A DNA stretch of 64,000 bases, taken from the NCBI RefSeq assembly GCF_012113595.1, contig NZ_CP050831.1, positions 6,634,001 through 6,698,000 of the forward strand, read 5' to 3'. The notes beneath the pieces are model-generated. The model was not told the DNA's origin, ran no database searches, and saw only the letters and a program-made list of their open reading frames with translations. The position numbers and the translations under genes are program-made. Source of the DNA: Bacteroides faecium. GTDB taxonomy: Bacteria; Bacteroidota; Bacteroidia; Bacteroidales; Bacteroidaceae. This document shows, one piece after another, positions 1 through 9,100 of the stretch (position 1 is the first letter of the stretch; each line of letters begins with the position of its first letter).

Positions 1-1
1 C

Positions 2-1483
2 AGAATCAACAAGGACAACGACCACACCACCAGCGTTGCCGCGAGATTTATCCTGGCAGATGTAATCACTTCCACCGCTTTCTCCAACTCCAGCGGTGAC
101 CTCAACACGTATGCTTCCGCCTACGTGGAATATGAAGTAGGCGTTGACAACCAGCTTTTTTACGCCGAAACGCGCGAAAGCGAACCGTCGTCTTCGTCCA
201 CCTATAATAATGTATGGAACGGCATCTACTCTACGCTGAAAAACGCGCGCATCATCGTGAAGCAGTGCGGCGAAGGCGGAAGGGACCACGGCAACTACCT
301 CACCCAAGGGATGGGCGAGGTGATGGCTGCCTACAACTGCGCACTGCTGACGGATTTCTTCGGTGACGCTCCTTGCAGCCAGGCTGCGCTGGTAGACGAA
401 TACGGTTCGCCGGTCTACCTGACTCCGAAAATGGATACCCAGCAGGAGATTTATACGCAAATCATGGCGTATCTGAACGATGCTATCGTGAATCTTCAGA
501 AGAGCGACTTGGCGGACGTATCCGGTCAGGACTTTCTCTACGACGGGGATGCAGCGAAGTGGCTGAAATTCGCTTACGGTTTGAAAGCGCGCTATACGAT
601 GCGGCTTCTCAGCCGTTCAAGCAACCGGGATGCTGATTTGTACAAGGTGCTCGAATACGTCAGCAAGTCTTTCACATCGGCAGACGAGCAGGCTGCGTTC
701 AGTCTCTACGACGCAACGAACATCAACCCGCTCTACGGATTTTATGTTGCCCGCGCCGCGCTAGGAGCCAGCCAAAGTTTGTGCAATAAACTGATTACCA
801 GCAACGACCCGCGTGCGGGACGTGCGTTCTTCACGCCGGTTGCGAGCCAGAAGCGTACGCAAGTGGCTGCCAACGACGCTACCTTAATACCCGCGCCCAA
901 CGGTACGCCCGACCAGAGTACTTCCAAATATGGAATTTCCGCGTTTATGTATGCCAAGACTGCGCCTACACTGCTGTTGAGCTACCACGAATTGTTGTTT
1001 CTGAAAGCGGAAGCACTGGTGCGCTTGGGCGACCCTACCGCAAAAGATGCTTTGAAAGCTGCGGTAACTGCCGGCTTGCTCAATGCTGAAAACAGTATCG
1101 CCATCGCTATCAGGGAGTTGGGAACTGCATTGAACACGAATGGTTCCGCACCGTTCGACAAAACCAATGCCGAAGCATATTTCGACAATGAAGTGGAAGG
1201 GAGATACAATGCCAATTCGTTGCAGGAAACGATGATTCAGAAGTATTTTGCCCTGTGGGGAACTTCGGGAGAAGCTACGGAAACGTACAACGATATCCGT
1301 CGTATGAAAGGTATGAACGAGAATTTCATTACGCTGTCCAACCCTCTCAACGCGACTAAATTCCCGCTGCGCTACTCTTACGGCAACAGTGACACCACTG
1401 CCAACCCGGAAGTGAAGGCTGCCTACGGCAACGGTGACTATGTATATAGCGAACCTGTCTGGTGGGCTGGCGGAAGCCGATAA
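2..1483 (+). CDS. SusD/RagB-like outer-membrane lipoprotein, 5' end outside window
   Basis: The frame is open from base 2 to the TAA at 1481-1483 (493 residues visible), so the start, signal peptide and lipobox lie upstream; the GTG at 125 is internal. The helical, Ala/Leu-rich segments, the pattern NVWNGIYSTLKNAR near the visible N-terminus, the motif LLLSYHELLFLKAEALVRLG and a C-terminal YSEPVWWAGGSR tail are typical of the SusD family (SusD-like_2 type). Such proteins sit on the outer membrane as the lid of a SusC TonB-dependent transporter and help bind a glycan or peptide ligand. A susC-like gene is expected just upstream, outside the window. The ligand cannot be told from this part. A terminator follows at 1560-1591, so this is the last gene of its operon. 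Confidence 0.9.
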   Translation, partial: RINKDNDHTTSVAARFILADVITSTAFSNSSGDLNTYASAYVEYEVGVDNQLFYAETRESEPSSSSTYNNVWNGIYSTLKNARIIVKQCGEGGRDHGNYLTQGMGEVMAAYNCALLTDFFGDAPCSQAALVDEYGSPVYLTPKMDTQQEIYTQIMAYLNDAIVNLQKSDLADVSGQDFLYDGDAAKWLKFAYGLKARYTMRLLSRSSNRDADLYKVLEYVSKSFTSADEQAAFSLYDATNINPLYGFYVARAALGASQSLCNKLITSNDPRAGRAFFTPVASQKRTQVAANDATLIPAPNGTPDQSTSKYGISAFMYAKTAPTLLLSYHELLFLKAEALVRLGDPTAKDALKAAVTAGLLNAENSIAIAIRELGTALNTNGSAPFDKTNAEAYFDNEVEGRYNANSLQETMIQKYFALWGTSGEATETYNDIRRMKGMNENFITLSNPLNATKFPLRYSYGNSDTTANPEVKAAYGNGDYVYSEPVWWAGGSR

Positions 1484-1559
1484 CCGTACTTTACATCTCT
1501 CAAAGGAGAGACTTTACATAGCGTCGTTTCTGACTCTAACAAATTAACAGAAGCGAACA

Positions 1560-1591
1560 AAAATAGGCCAACCGTGAGGTTCGCCTATTTT
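1560..1591 (+). terminator. Rho-independent terminator after the SusD-like gene
   Basis: AAAATAGGC (1560-1568) pairs with GCCTATTTT (1583-1591), with further pairing inside (CAACC with GGTT), followed by a T-rich run. It lies 76 bases after the SusD stop. Confidence 0.75.
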
Positions 1592-1601
1592 ATTTTTTAT
1601 C

Positions 1602-1681
1602 AGACACGGATTACACGAATTGCGCTGTTGCTCTATGCAACCCTATTTCAAAAAACCGTGAAATCCGTGTTATCCGTGCCT
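1602..1681 (-). repeat. 80-bp palindromic repeat, copy 1 (inverse orientation)
   Basis: This is the reverse complement of the copies at 4056-4135 and 9353-9431, loop included. The right arm reads AACCGTGAAATCCGTG then TTATCCGTGCCT; the left arm (AGACACGGATTACACG) is decayed. It lies between the convergent SusD-like and receiver-domain genes. Nothing in it codes for protein. Confidence 0.8.
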
Positions 1682-1747
1682 AAAGATTATCATTTAATTG
1701 TGATGAAGCACTTATCATTAAATCCAGCAGACAGACAAACCGGAAAA

Positions 1748-1813
1748 GTGGAAATCCGGCATACGTTGTGATACCGTTTTTCTACTGGGTGATACCATTT
1801 CCGTCCGTCTACC
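1748..1813. repeat. Possible decayed tandem array of 20-21-bp units
   Basis: GTGATACC occurs at 1768 and again 21 bases later at 1789, and a weaker related unit starts at 1748 (GTGGAAATCC). The stretch lies just past the 3' end of the receiver-domain gene. It resembles in spacing the two clear 22-bp arrays elsewhere in the window, but only two units are convincing. Confidence 0.25.
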
Positions 1814-1839
1814 CTATTTATTTTTTTTAAGTATCTATT

Positions 1840-2238
1840 CTACCATTTCAAGTCGGGTAAGTATTTACTTAGCGTAGTGCGGAGAATTCCCAAAGTAATC
1901 GGTTTCACCAGCACTTCCGTCGCTCCCGCGTTCATCGCGTTCTCCTTATCGGAGCTGAAAGCATAAGCAGTCTGCATGATAATGGGGATTTCCGTATTGG
2001 ACTCACGGATTATCTTCGTCGCTTCCAGTCCGTTCATCACGGGCATTTTGATATCCATCAGCATCGCTTTGACTTTTTCGTGGTGTTGCTGGAACAACTG
2101 CACCATTTCTTCGCCGTTTCTAGCCCATTCGATATCACATTTTTTACCTATGATAGCCTTTATCAACTTGAAGTTGCTGTCATCATCCTCAGCCACCAGA
2201 ATCAGTGGACGAAATTCATTGGTTTGTACGCCTTCCAT
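1840..2238 (-). CDS. Stand-alone response-regulator receiver domain protein
   Basis: A 132-residue CheY-like protein with no output domain. The acidic pocket is EDDD at residues 17-20, the phospho-acceptor is Asp62 in MLMDIKMPVMNG, the conserved Thr is T90 (IIMQTAYA) and the conserved Lys is K112 (VLVKPI). In Bacteroides, single receiver domains often relay phosphate from hybrid histidine kinases; no kinase is encoded nearby, so its partner is unknown. It is transcribed alone, leftward, convergent with the SusD-like gene and divergent from the ABC-F gene. The start ATG at 2238 is the first in frame after the divergent promoter region. Confidence 0.9.
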   Translation of the reverse strand: MEGVQTNEFRPLILVAEDDDSNFKLIKAIIGKKCDIEWARNGEEMVQLFQQHHEKVKAMLMDIKMPVMNGLEATKIIRESNTEIPIIMQTAYAFSSDKENAMNAGATEVLVKPITLGILRTTLSKYLPDLKW

Positions 2239-2337
2239 ATTGTTTTTACTATGTTTTACTATTGTTATTTTATCTGTTTTTTAAGGGTAGTCTCCCTTTT
2301 CAGCCCGCAAGGTATAAAAAATATTCATATATTTCGC

Positions 2338-2345
2338 TATCTTTG
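2338..2345 (+). promoter_or_regulatory. Bacteroides -7 box for the ABC-F gene
   Basis: TATCTTTG followed by C matches the Bacteroides TAnnTTTG consensus and lies 22 bases before the ATG at 2368. No clear -33 TTTG is visible. Confidence 0.65.
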
Positions 2346-2367
2346 CGCTTCAAATTAAAAGAATAGT

Positions 2368-4017
2368 ATGATTTCTGTTGACGGATTGGCCGTAGAGTTT
2401 GGCGGCGCTGCTTTATTTAGTGACATTTCCTTCGTAATTAATGAGAAAGACCGCATCGCCCTGATGGGCAAGAACGGGGCTGGTAAAAGTACACTGCTGA
2501 AGATTTTGGCGGGTGTGCGGCAGCCTACCCGCGGCAGGGTTTCGGCTCCTAAAGATTGCGTGGTGGCTTACCTGCCGCAGCACTTGATGACGGAAGACGG
2601 ACGGACGGTGTTTGAAGAAACGGCACAGGCGTTCGCGCATCTGCACGAGATGGAAGCACAAATCGAGAGGTTGAACAAGGAACTGGAGACGCGGACGGAT
2701 TACGAGAGCGACAGTTATATGTCGCTGATTGAGGAAGTTTCTACTTTGAGCGAGAAGTTTTACTCGATTGATGCCACGAATTATGAGGAAGATGTGGAGA
2801 AGTCTTTGCTCGGACTGGGGTTCAAGCGGGCGGATTTCCATCGTCAAACGAGTGATTTCAGCGGCGGATGGAGGATGCGTATCGAGCTGGCGAAGTTGCT
2901 GTTGCAGAAACCGGACGTGTTGTTGCTCGATGAGCCGACGAATCACTTGGATATTGAGTCTATCCAGTGGTTGGAAGATTTTCTGATTAATAACGGTAAG
3001 GCGGTGATTGTGATTAGTCACGACCGCAAGTTTGTGGATAATATCACGACGCGTACCATCGAGGTGACGATGGGGCGCATCTATGACTATAAAGTAAATT
3101 ACTCGCAGTATCTGCAACTGCGCAAGGAACGCCGGGTGCAGCAGCAGAAGGCGTATGACGAGCAGCAGAAGTTTATCGCCGAGACGACGGAGTTTATCGA
3201 ACGGTTCAAGGGTACGTACTCGAAGACGTTGCAGGTGCAGAGCCGTGTGAAGATGCTGGAGAAACTGGAGTTGCTGGAAGTGGACGAGGAGGATACTTCA
3301 GCATTGCGGTTGAAATTTCCACCCTCACCTCGTTCGGGCAGTTATCCGGTGATAATGGATGGTGTCGGGAAGACGTATGGTGACAAGACGGTGTTCCGCA
3401 ACGCGAATCTGACGATTGAGCGCGGGGATAAGGTGGCTTTTGTAGGCAAGAACGGTGAAGGTAAGTCTACGCTCGTAAAGTGTATCATGCGGGAAATTGA
3501 ACATGACGGTACGCTGACACTGGGACATAATGTGCAGATTGGGTATTTCGCGCAGAACCAGGCTTCGCTGATGGATGAAAATCTGACAGTGTTTCAGACG
3601 ATTGATGATGTGGCGAAGGGCGAGATTCGGAACAAGATTCGGGATTTGCTGGGTGCTTTCATGTTTGGCGGGCCGGAAGAGTCGATGAAGAAGGTGAAAG
3701 TGTTGTCCGGTGGTGAGCGCACGCGGTTGGCGATGATAAAACTCCTGCTGGAGCCGGTCAATCTCCTGATTCTCGATGAGCCGACGAATCATCTCGACAT
3801 GAAGACGAAGGATATTCTGAAGCAGGCGCTGCTCGATTTTGACGGTACGCTGATTGTCGTTTCGCACGACCGTGACTTCCTCGACGGACTGGTGACAAAG
3901 GTGTATGAGTTTGGCAATCAGAAGGTGACGGAGCACCTTTGCGGCATCTACGAGTTCCTCGAAAAGAAGAAAATGGATTCGTTGCAGGAGCTGGAAGGGC
4001 CGGGCGCGGGGGCGTAG
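2368..4017 (+). CDS. ABC-F family ATPase
   Basis: A 549-residue soluble protein with two ABC nucleotide-binding domains and no membrane segments, the hallmark of ABC-F factors, which act on the ribosome E site. Domain 1 has Walker A GKNGAGKST (about 34-42), signature FSGGWRMR and Walker B LLLDEPTNHLD; domain 2 has GKNGEGKST, LSGGERTRLA and LILDEPTNHLD. Between them is the long charged linker (about residues 240-320) expected of the family. It is probably a housekeeping translation factor of the YbiT/Uup-like type; nothing shows that it is a resistance determinant. The last codons (…GAGA, stop) run into a dispersed repeat at 4009-4041 that supplies the stop codon. It has its own promoter at 2338. 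Confidence 0.9.
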   Translation: MISVDGLAVEFGGAALFSDISFVINEKDRIALMGKNGAGKSTLLKILAGVRQPTRGRVSAPKDCVVAYLPQHLMTEDGRTVFEETAQAFAHLHEMEAQIERLNKELETRTDYESDSYMSLIEEVSTLSEKFYSIDATNYEEDVEKSLLGLGFKRADFHRQTSDFSGGWRMRIELAKLLLQKPDVLLLDEPTNHLDIESIQWLEDFLINNGKAVIVISHDRKFVDNITTRTIEVTMGRIYDYKVNYSQYLQLRKERRVQQQKAYDEQQKFIAETTEFIERFKGTYSKTLQVQSRVKMLEKLELLEVDEEDTSALRLKFPPSPRSGSYPVIMDGVGKTYGDKTVFRNANLTIERGDKVAFVGKNGEGKSTLVKCIMREIEHDGTLTLGHNVQIGYFAQNQASLMDENLTVFQTIDDVAKGEIRNKIRDLLGAFMFGGPEESMKKVKVLSGGERTRLAMIKLLLEPVNLLILDEPTNHLDMKTKDILKQALLDFDGTLIVVSHDRDFLDGLVTKVYEFGNQKVTEHLCGIYEFLEKKKMDSLQELEGPGAGA

Positions 4018-4041
4018 CGCCCCGGCAAGGTTTCCTTGCGG
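4009..4041 (+). repeat. 33-bp double-hairpin element carrying the ABC-F stop codon
   Basis: Starts GGGGCGTAGCGCCCC, a 6-bp stem whose 3-nt loop is the stop codon TAG of the ABC-F gene, then GCAAGGTTTCCTTGC, a second stem with TTT loop. It is identical except for one base (C to T at position 13) to 9306-9338, which ends the unrelated czcA gene the same way. Confidence 0.85.
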
Positions 4042-4055
4042 TGTGTTGACATTTT

Positions 4056-4135
4056 AGGCACGGATTACACGGATTTCACGGTTTTTAGAAATATGATTGC
4101 ATAAAGCAACAGCGTAATCCGTGTAATCCGTGCCT
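4056..4135 (+). repeat. 80-bp palindromic repeat, copy 2
   Basis: The left arm AGGCACGGATTACACGGATT pairs with the right arm AATCCGTGTAATCCGTGCCT. The left arm continues as 9-bp direct repeats (CACGGATTA, CACGGATTT, CACGGTTTT). Flanking runs of T and A suggest it may end transcription on both strands. It starts 14 bases after the double-hairpin element. Confidence 0.9.
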
Positions 4136-4252
4136 AAAAATTCTTATTTATAATACTCATTTTCTTGTATATGCCATAAACTCATCAACTTATAACAACC
4201 TAATAAATAATAAAAAGAGGGTGATGGCTAGAAGAGGAAAGAAAAGTATTTG

Positions 4253-4260
4253 TATATTTG
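4253..4260 (+). promoter_or_regulatory. Bacteroides -7 box for the efflux operon
   Basis: TATATTTG followed by TGC, 56 bases ahead of the ATG at 4316. This is probably the main promoter of the His-rich gene and the genes after it. Confidence 0.6.
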
Positions 4261-4315
4261 TGCACATTAATAAGAAAAAGAACCACTAAAAAAAATAGTT
4301 TCTCTAAAAGAAAGG

Positions 4316-4741
4316 ATGAAAGGGAAGAAACGAATTATAGTAACTCTGCTGTTTTTTATCAACATTATCATGTTGGTGGCGGCAGTTATTCCCCATCATC
4401 ACCATCCCAACGGAATGATTTGCATGAAGCAGGACTTGCCGGTAGAACAGCAGTGTCCCATGCATAATCACCATCACCACCAACATCAGCCCGGAAGCGA
4501 TTCCTGCTGCAACAGCGAATGCCTGACAAGGTTTCAATCGCCTATCCCATCCATACACACTGACAGCGGCCCGGATTACGTATTCATCGCTACGCTGTTC
4601 ACGGATGTAATCATAGAACATTTACTGCGACCGCAAGAGAGACGGGTCAAGAACTACTACGTCTACCGAGACTCTCTACATGGTACGGATACTCCCCGTG
4701 CCACTTCTCTTCGCGCTCCCCCCTACTCTGTTTTTGCGTAA
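4316..4741 (+). CDS. His-rich exported or membrane-anchored small protein of the cation efflux operon
   Basis: A 141-residue protein with a hydrophobic N-terminus (about residues 7-24) that could be a signal peptide or anchor, followed at once by HHHH, then CPMHNHHHHQHQ and CCNSEC. The dense His/Cys clusters suggest binding of zinc, copper or a similar metal in the periplasm. It lies 89 bases ahead of the CzcB-like adaptor gene on the same strand, so it may buffer, deliver or sense the exported metal. I recall a Bacteroidales DUF family (DUF6769) of such proteins but cannot check it. The rest of the chain (about 80-141) has no motif that I recognise. The metal and role are inferred. Confidence 0.75.
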   Translation: MKGKKRIIVTLLFFINIIMLVAAVIPHHHHPNGMICMKQDLPVEQQCPMHNHHHHQHQPGSDSCCNSECLTRFQSPIPSIHTDSGPDYVFIATLFTDVIIEHLLRPQERRVKNYYVYRDSLHGTDTPRATSLRAPPYSVFA

Positions 4742-4777
4742 AAACGTGAATGCAAATCTGTTGCATCCGCGTTACTT

Positions 4778-4785
4778 TATCTTTG
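4778..4785 (+). promoter_or_regulatory. Second -7 box, ahead of czcB
   Basis: TATCTTTG, 45 bases ahead of the czcB ATG and after the His-rich gene. The pump genes may therefore be transcribed apart from the His-rich gene. Confidence 0.6.
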
Positions 4786-4830
4786 TAGCGTAAATCAAAA
4801 ACAGTAAAATTTAGTAGGAAAATATCATTT

Positions 4831-6108
4831 ATGAAGAAATTTATTTTTATCGGAGTCCTGGGACTGTTCGTCTTGGGGGCTTGTAATAGTACCGTCACAC
4901 ACACACACAACGAGCATGACCACGAAGCGGAAGGACATAACCATGCGGCAGAAGGTCACAATCATGCGGCAGAAGGTCACGACCACGAAGCTGAAAGTCA
5001 CGACCACAGCGCCCACGGCGGCGAATGTAGCGGCGACCACAGCCACGAAGCAACCGACAGCCAGAAGGAAAGCGCAGAAGCCCACAGTGATGAAATTATT
5101 CTTCCGAAAGCGAAAGCCGACGCAGCCGGAGTGAAAGTGAGCACCGTTGAGCCTGCTCCTTTCCAGCAGGTGATTAAGACCAGCGGACAAGTGCTGGCTG
5201 CGCAGGGAGACGAATCGGTTGCCGTAGCTACAGTAGCCGGCGTTGTTTCTTTCCGTGGAAAGGTGACGGAAGGAATGAGCGTCGGCAACGGCACTCCTCT
5301 CATCACGATTTCTTCGCACAACATTGCCGACGGCGACCCGGTGCAGCGTGCACGTATCGCCTACGAAGTGTCGAAGAAAGAGTACGAACGCATGAAGGCG
5401 CTTGTCCAAAACAAGATTGTATCCGACAAGGATTTTGCGCAGGCTGAACAGAGTTACGAAAACGCACGCATCAGCTACGAAGCCCTCTCCAAGAACCATT
5501 CGGCTATCGGACAGAATATCACGGCTCCTATTGCCGGATACGTGAAAAGTATCCTTGTGAAAGAAGGAGATTATGTGACTATCGGTCAACCGTTGGTTAG
5601 CGTGACGCAGAACCGTCGCCTGTTCCTTCGCGCGGAAGTATCGGAGAAGTATTACACATACCTTCGTACGATTAATTCGGCAAACTTTCAGACACCGTAT
5701 AACAACCAGGTGTACGAACTGAAGGCATTGAACGGCAGACTGCTTTCATTCGGCAAGGCTGCCGGAGACAATTCCTTTTATGTGCCTGTCACGTTCGAGT
5801 TTGACAATAAAGGTGAGGTGATTCCCGGTTCTTTTGTAGAGGTATTCCTGCTTTCTTCGCCGATGGAGAATGTAATTTCACTTCCGCGCACTGCGCTGAC
5901 AGAGGAGCAGGGCATTTATTTCGTATATCTGCAACTGGATGAGGAAGGTTATAAAAAACAAGAAGTTACGATTGGTGCCGACAATGGCAAGAGTGTGCAA
6001 ATTCTTACAGGTGTGAAGTCCGGTGACCGTGTGGTGACCGAAGGGGCTTATCAGGTGAGACTGGCAAGCGCAAGCAATGCAATTCCCGCACACAGCCACG
6101 AACATTAA
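4831..6108 (+). CDS. czcB: CzcB-like periplasmic adaptor (membrane fusion protein) with His-rich N-terminus
   Basis: A 425-residue lipoprotein: MKKFIFIGVLGLFVLGAC gives a lipobox with Cys18. Residues about 22-75 are a His/Asp/Glu-rich tract with seven-residue repeats (GHNHAAE type), typical of metal-binding extensions of CzcB adaptors. The rest is a standard RND adaptor: barrel-sandwich halves around an alpha-helical hairpin (VQRARIAYEVSKKEYERMK), then the beta-barrel and membrane-proximal domains. It links the inner-membrane pump CzcA (74 bases downstream) to the TolC-like CzcC and may hand over metal ions. The His tract matches the upstream His-rich protein. Substrate (Zn, Co, Cd, Ni or Cu) cannot be fixed from sequence alone. 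Confidence 0.9.
   Translation: MKKFIFIGVLGLFVLGACNSTVTHTHNEHDHEAEGHNHAAEGHNHAAEGHDHEAESHDHSAHGGECSGDHSHEATDSQKESAEAHSDEIILPKAKADAAGVKVSTVEPAPFQQVIKTSGQVLAAQGDESVAVATVAGVVSFRGKVTEGMSVGNGTPLITISSHNIADGDPVQRARIAYEVSKKEYERMKALVQNKIVSDKDFAQAEQSYENARISYEALSKNHSAIGQNITAPIAGYVKSILVKEGDYVTIGQPLVSVTQNRRLFLRAEVSEKYYTYLRTINSANFQTPYNNQVYELKALNGRLLSFGKAAGDNSFYVPVTFEFDNKGEVIPGSFVEVFLLSSPMENVISLPRTALTEEQGIYFVYLQLDEEGYKKQEVTIGADNGKSVQILTGVKSGDRVVTEGAYQVRLASASNAIPAHSHEH
4912..5010 (+). repeat. In-gene 21-bp tandem repeats encoding the His tract of CzcB
   Basis: Four to five units of 21 bases (at 4912, 4933, 4954, 4975 and 4996) encode GHNHAAE-like heptads; two adjacent units are almost identical at the DNA level. 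Whole-unit gain or loss would keep frame and change the number of metal ligands. Confidence 0.75.
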
Positions 6109-6110
6109 GC

Positions 6111-6150
6111 GGCAAGGTGCCGCAGCCGGATTTTCTTGCGGCGCATCTAT
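6111..6150 (+). repeat. Degenerate relative of the double-hairpin element
   Basis: Just after the czcB stop comes GCGGCAAGGTGCCGC (6-bp stem, 3-nt loop) and then TTTTCTTGCGGCGC. GGCAAGG and CTTGCGG are shared with the elements at 4009 and 9306, in the same position relative to a gene end, though here the stop codon lies before the repeat. Confidence 0.5.
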
Positions 6151-6182
6151 CCTTTTTTTTATAACTCAACTAATGAATTATC

Positions 6183-9100
6183 ATGCTTAATAAAATTATA
6201 CATTACTCCCTGCATAACCGGTTGGTTGTGCTCTGTGCGGCTATTCTCCTGCTCATCGCGGGGACATACACCGCCATGCATACGGAAGTAGACGTATTCC
6301 CCGACCTCAACGCACCTACGGTAGTTATCATGACCGAAGCGAACGGCATGGCTGCCGAGGAAGTTGAACAGCTCGTCACTTTCCCTGTTGAAACTGCCGT
6401 AAACGGCGCTACCGGTGTACGCCGCGTGCGTTCTTCTTCCACCAATGGTTTTTCTGTTGTGTGGGTGGAGTTCGACTGGGGGACAGATATTTATCTTGCC
6501 CGCCAGATTGTGAGCGAAAAGCTGGCGGTGGTCAGCGAATCGCTGCCTGTCAATGTCGGCAAACCGACTCTCGGCCCACAATCTTCTATCTTGGGCGAGA
6601 TGCTTATCGTCGGATTGACTGCCGATTCGACTTCTATGCTCGACCTTCGGACGATTGCCGACTGGACGATTCGCCCCCGTCTGCTGTCTACCGGTGGTGT
6701 GGCGCAGGTAGCTGTGCTCGGTGGAGATATCAAAGAATACCAGATTCAGCTAGACCCGGAACGGATGCGCCACTATGGCATCTCGATGGGCGAAGTCATG
6801 GCCGTGACGCAGGACATGAACCTGAACGCGAACGGTGGTGTGCTCTATGAGTTTGGAAATGAATATATTGTACGTGGCGTACTGTCTACCACGCAGACCG
6901 GACAGCTCGGCAAGGCGGTGGTAAAGACGGTGAACAGTTTCCCTGTCACGCTGGAAGATATTGCGAATGTGACCATCGGCCCGAAAGCTCCGAAACTGGG
7001 TACGGCTTCGGAACGTGGCAAACCGGCAGTGTTGATGACCGTTACCAAGCAGCCTGCCACCAGTACGCTGGAGTTGACGGACAAACTGGAGACTTCTTTG
7101 AAAGACCTTCAAAAAAATCTGCCGCCGGACGTGAAGGTGTCAACGGATATTTTCCGTCAGAGCCGTTTTATCGAGAGTTCTATCGGCAATGTGAAGAAGT
7201 CGCTTTTGGAAGGCGGTATTTTTGTCGTTATCGTCCTGTTCCTGTTCCTGGCGAATGTGCGGACTACGCTGATTTCGTTGGTGACATTGCCGCTTTCATT
7301 GCTGGTTTCCATATTGACGTTGCATTACATGGGACTGACTATCAACACGATGAGTCTCGGTGGTATGGCGATAGCTATCGGTTCGCTGGTAGATGACGCG
7401 ATTGTCGATGTGGAAAACGTGTACAAGCGGCTACGGGAAAACCGGCTGAAAGCGGAAGCGGAAAGGCTGAGTACGCTCGAGGTGGTTTTCAATGCTTCGA
7501 AAGAGGTGCGTATGCCGATTCTCAATTCGACGCTGATTATTGTGGTCAGCTTCGTTCCATTGTTTTTCCTGAGTGGCATGGAAGGCAGGATGCTCGTACC
7601 GCTGGGGATTGCTTTTATCGTGGCGCTGTTTGCTTCTACGGTGGTTGCGCTGACGTTGACTCCGGTGCTTTGTTCTTATCTGTTGGGAAGCAACAAGACG
7701 AACAAGGAGATGAAAGAGTCTTTTGTAGCGCGTTGGATGAAAGGGGTTTATGGGAAGGCGTTGACTTGGGTGTTGGCACACAAGCGGGTGACATTGGGCG
7801 GAACGATTGCGCTCTTTCTCGTTGCGTTAGGTGTATTCTTTACGCTGGGACGCAGTTTCCTTCCTTCTTTTAATGAGGGTTCGTTTACAATTAATATCAG
7901 TTCTCTGCCGGGCATTTCTCTGGAAGAGAGTAATAAAATGGGGCAGCGTGCGGAAGAGTTGTTGATGACGATTCCGGAAATACAGACAGTGGCCCGCAAA
8001 ACGGGGCGTGCCGAGTTGGATGAGCATGCGCTGGGCGTGAATGTGTCGGAGATAGAGGCTCCGTTTGAATTGAAGGACCGTCCGCGCGGTGAATTGGTGG
8101 CAGAGGTGCGCGAGAAATTGGGGACGATTACGGGCGCGAATATTGAAATCGGTCAGCCCATCAGCCACCGTATCGACGCTATGTTGTCCGGGACGAAGGC
8201 GAATATCGCGATTAAGCTGTTCGGGGATGATTTGAACAGGATGTTCTCGTTGGGCAATCAGATTAAAGGGGCTATCAGCGACATTCCCGGTGTGGCGGAT
8301 TTGAATGTGGAACAGCAGATTGAGCGTCCGCAGTTGAAGATTCAGCCGAAACGGGAGATGTTGGCCAAGTTCGGAATTACGCTACCGGAGTTTTCGGAAT
8401 ATGTCAATGTGGCTTTGGCGGGAAAGGTGATTTCGCAAGTTTACGAGCAGGGGAAGAGTTTCGATTTGATTGTGAAAGTGAAGGATGATGCCCGCGACGA
8501 GATGGAAAAGATTCGTAATCTGATGGTGGATACAAATGACGGCCGCAAAGTTCCTTTGAGTTATGTGGCGGAAGTGGTGTCGGCCATGGGCCCGAACACC
8601 ATCAACCGCGAGAATGTGAAACGGAAAATCGTGATTTCTGCCAATGTGGCCGACCGTGACTTACGCAGTGTGGTGAATGATATTCAGAAGGAGATTGATT
8701 CGTCGGTACAGTTGCCCGAAGGGTATCATATTGAGTATGGCGGACAGTTCGAGAGTGAGCAGGCGGCCAGCCGGACGTTGGCGCTGACTTCGTTTATCAG
8801 TATTGCTGTCATTTTCTTATTACTTTACAATGAGTTCCGCAGTGTCAAGGAGTCGGGCGTTATTTTGCTGAATCTGCCGCTTGCGTTGATTGGCGGTGTT
8901 TTCGCACTGGTGATTACGACAGGCGAGGTCAGCATCCCCGCCATCATCGGTTTTATCTCTCTGTTTGGTATCGCGACCCGTAACGGTATGTTGCTGATTA
9001 GTCATTACAACCATCTGCAACAGGAAGAAGGTCTGAATGTCTACGACAGTGTGATTCAAGGCTCTCTCGACCGTTTGAATCCGATTTTGATGACGGCTTT

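Noticed and set aside
2368..4017. Antibiotic-resistance ABC-F gene
   Set aside because: The interdomain linker and context give no sign of a resistance subtype; a housekeeping ABC-F is more likely.
4896..4910. AC dinucleotide run in czcB as a phase-variation tract
   Set aside because: Only about six units, encoding His/Thr in the His tract; too short for frequent slippage.
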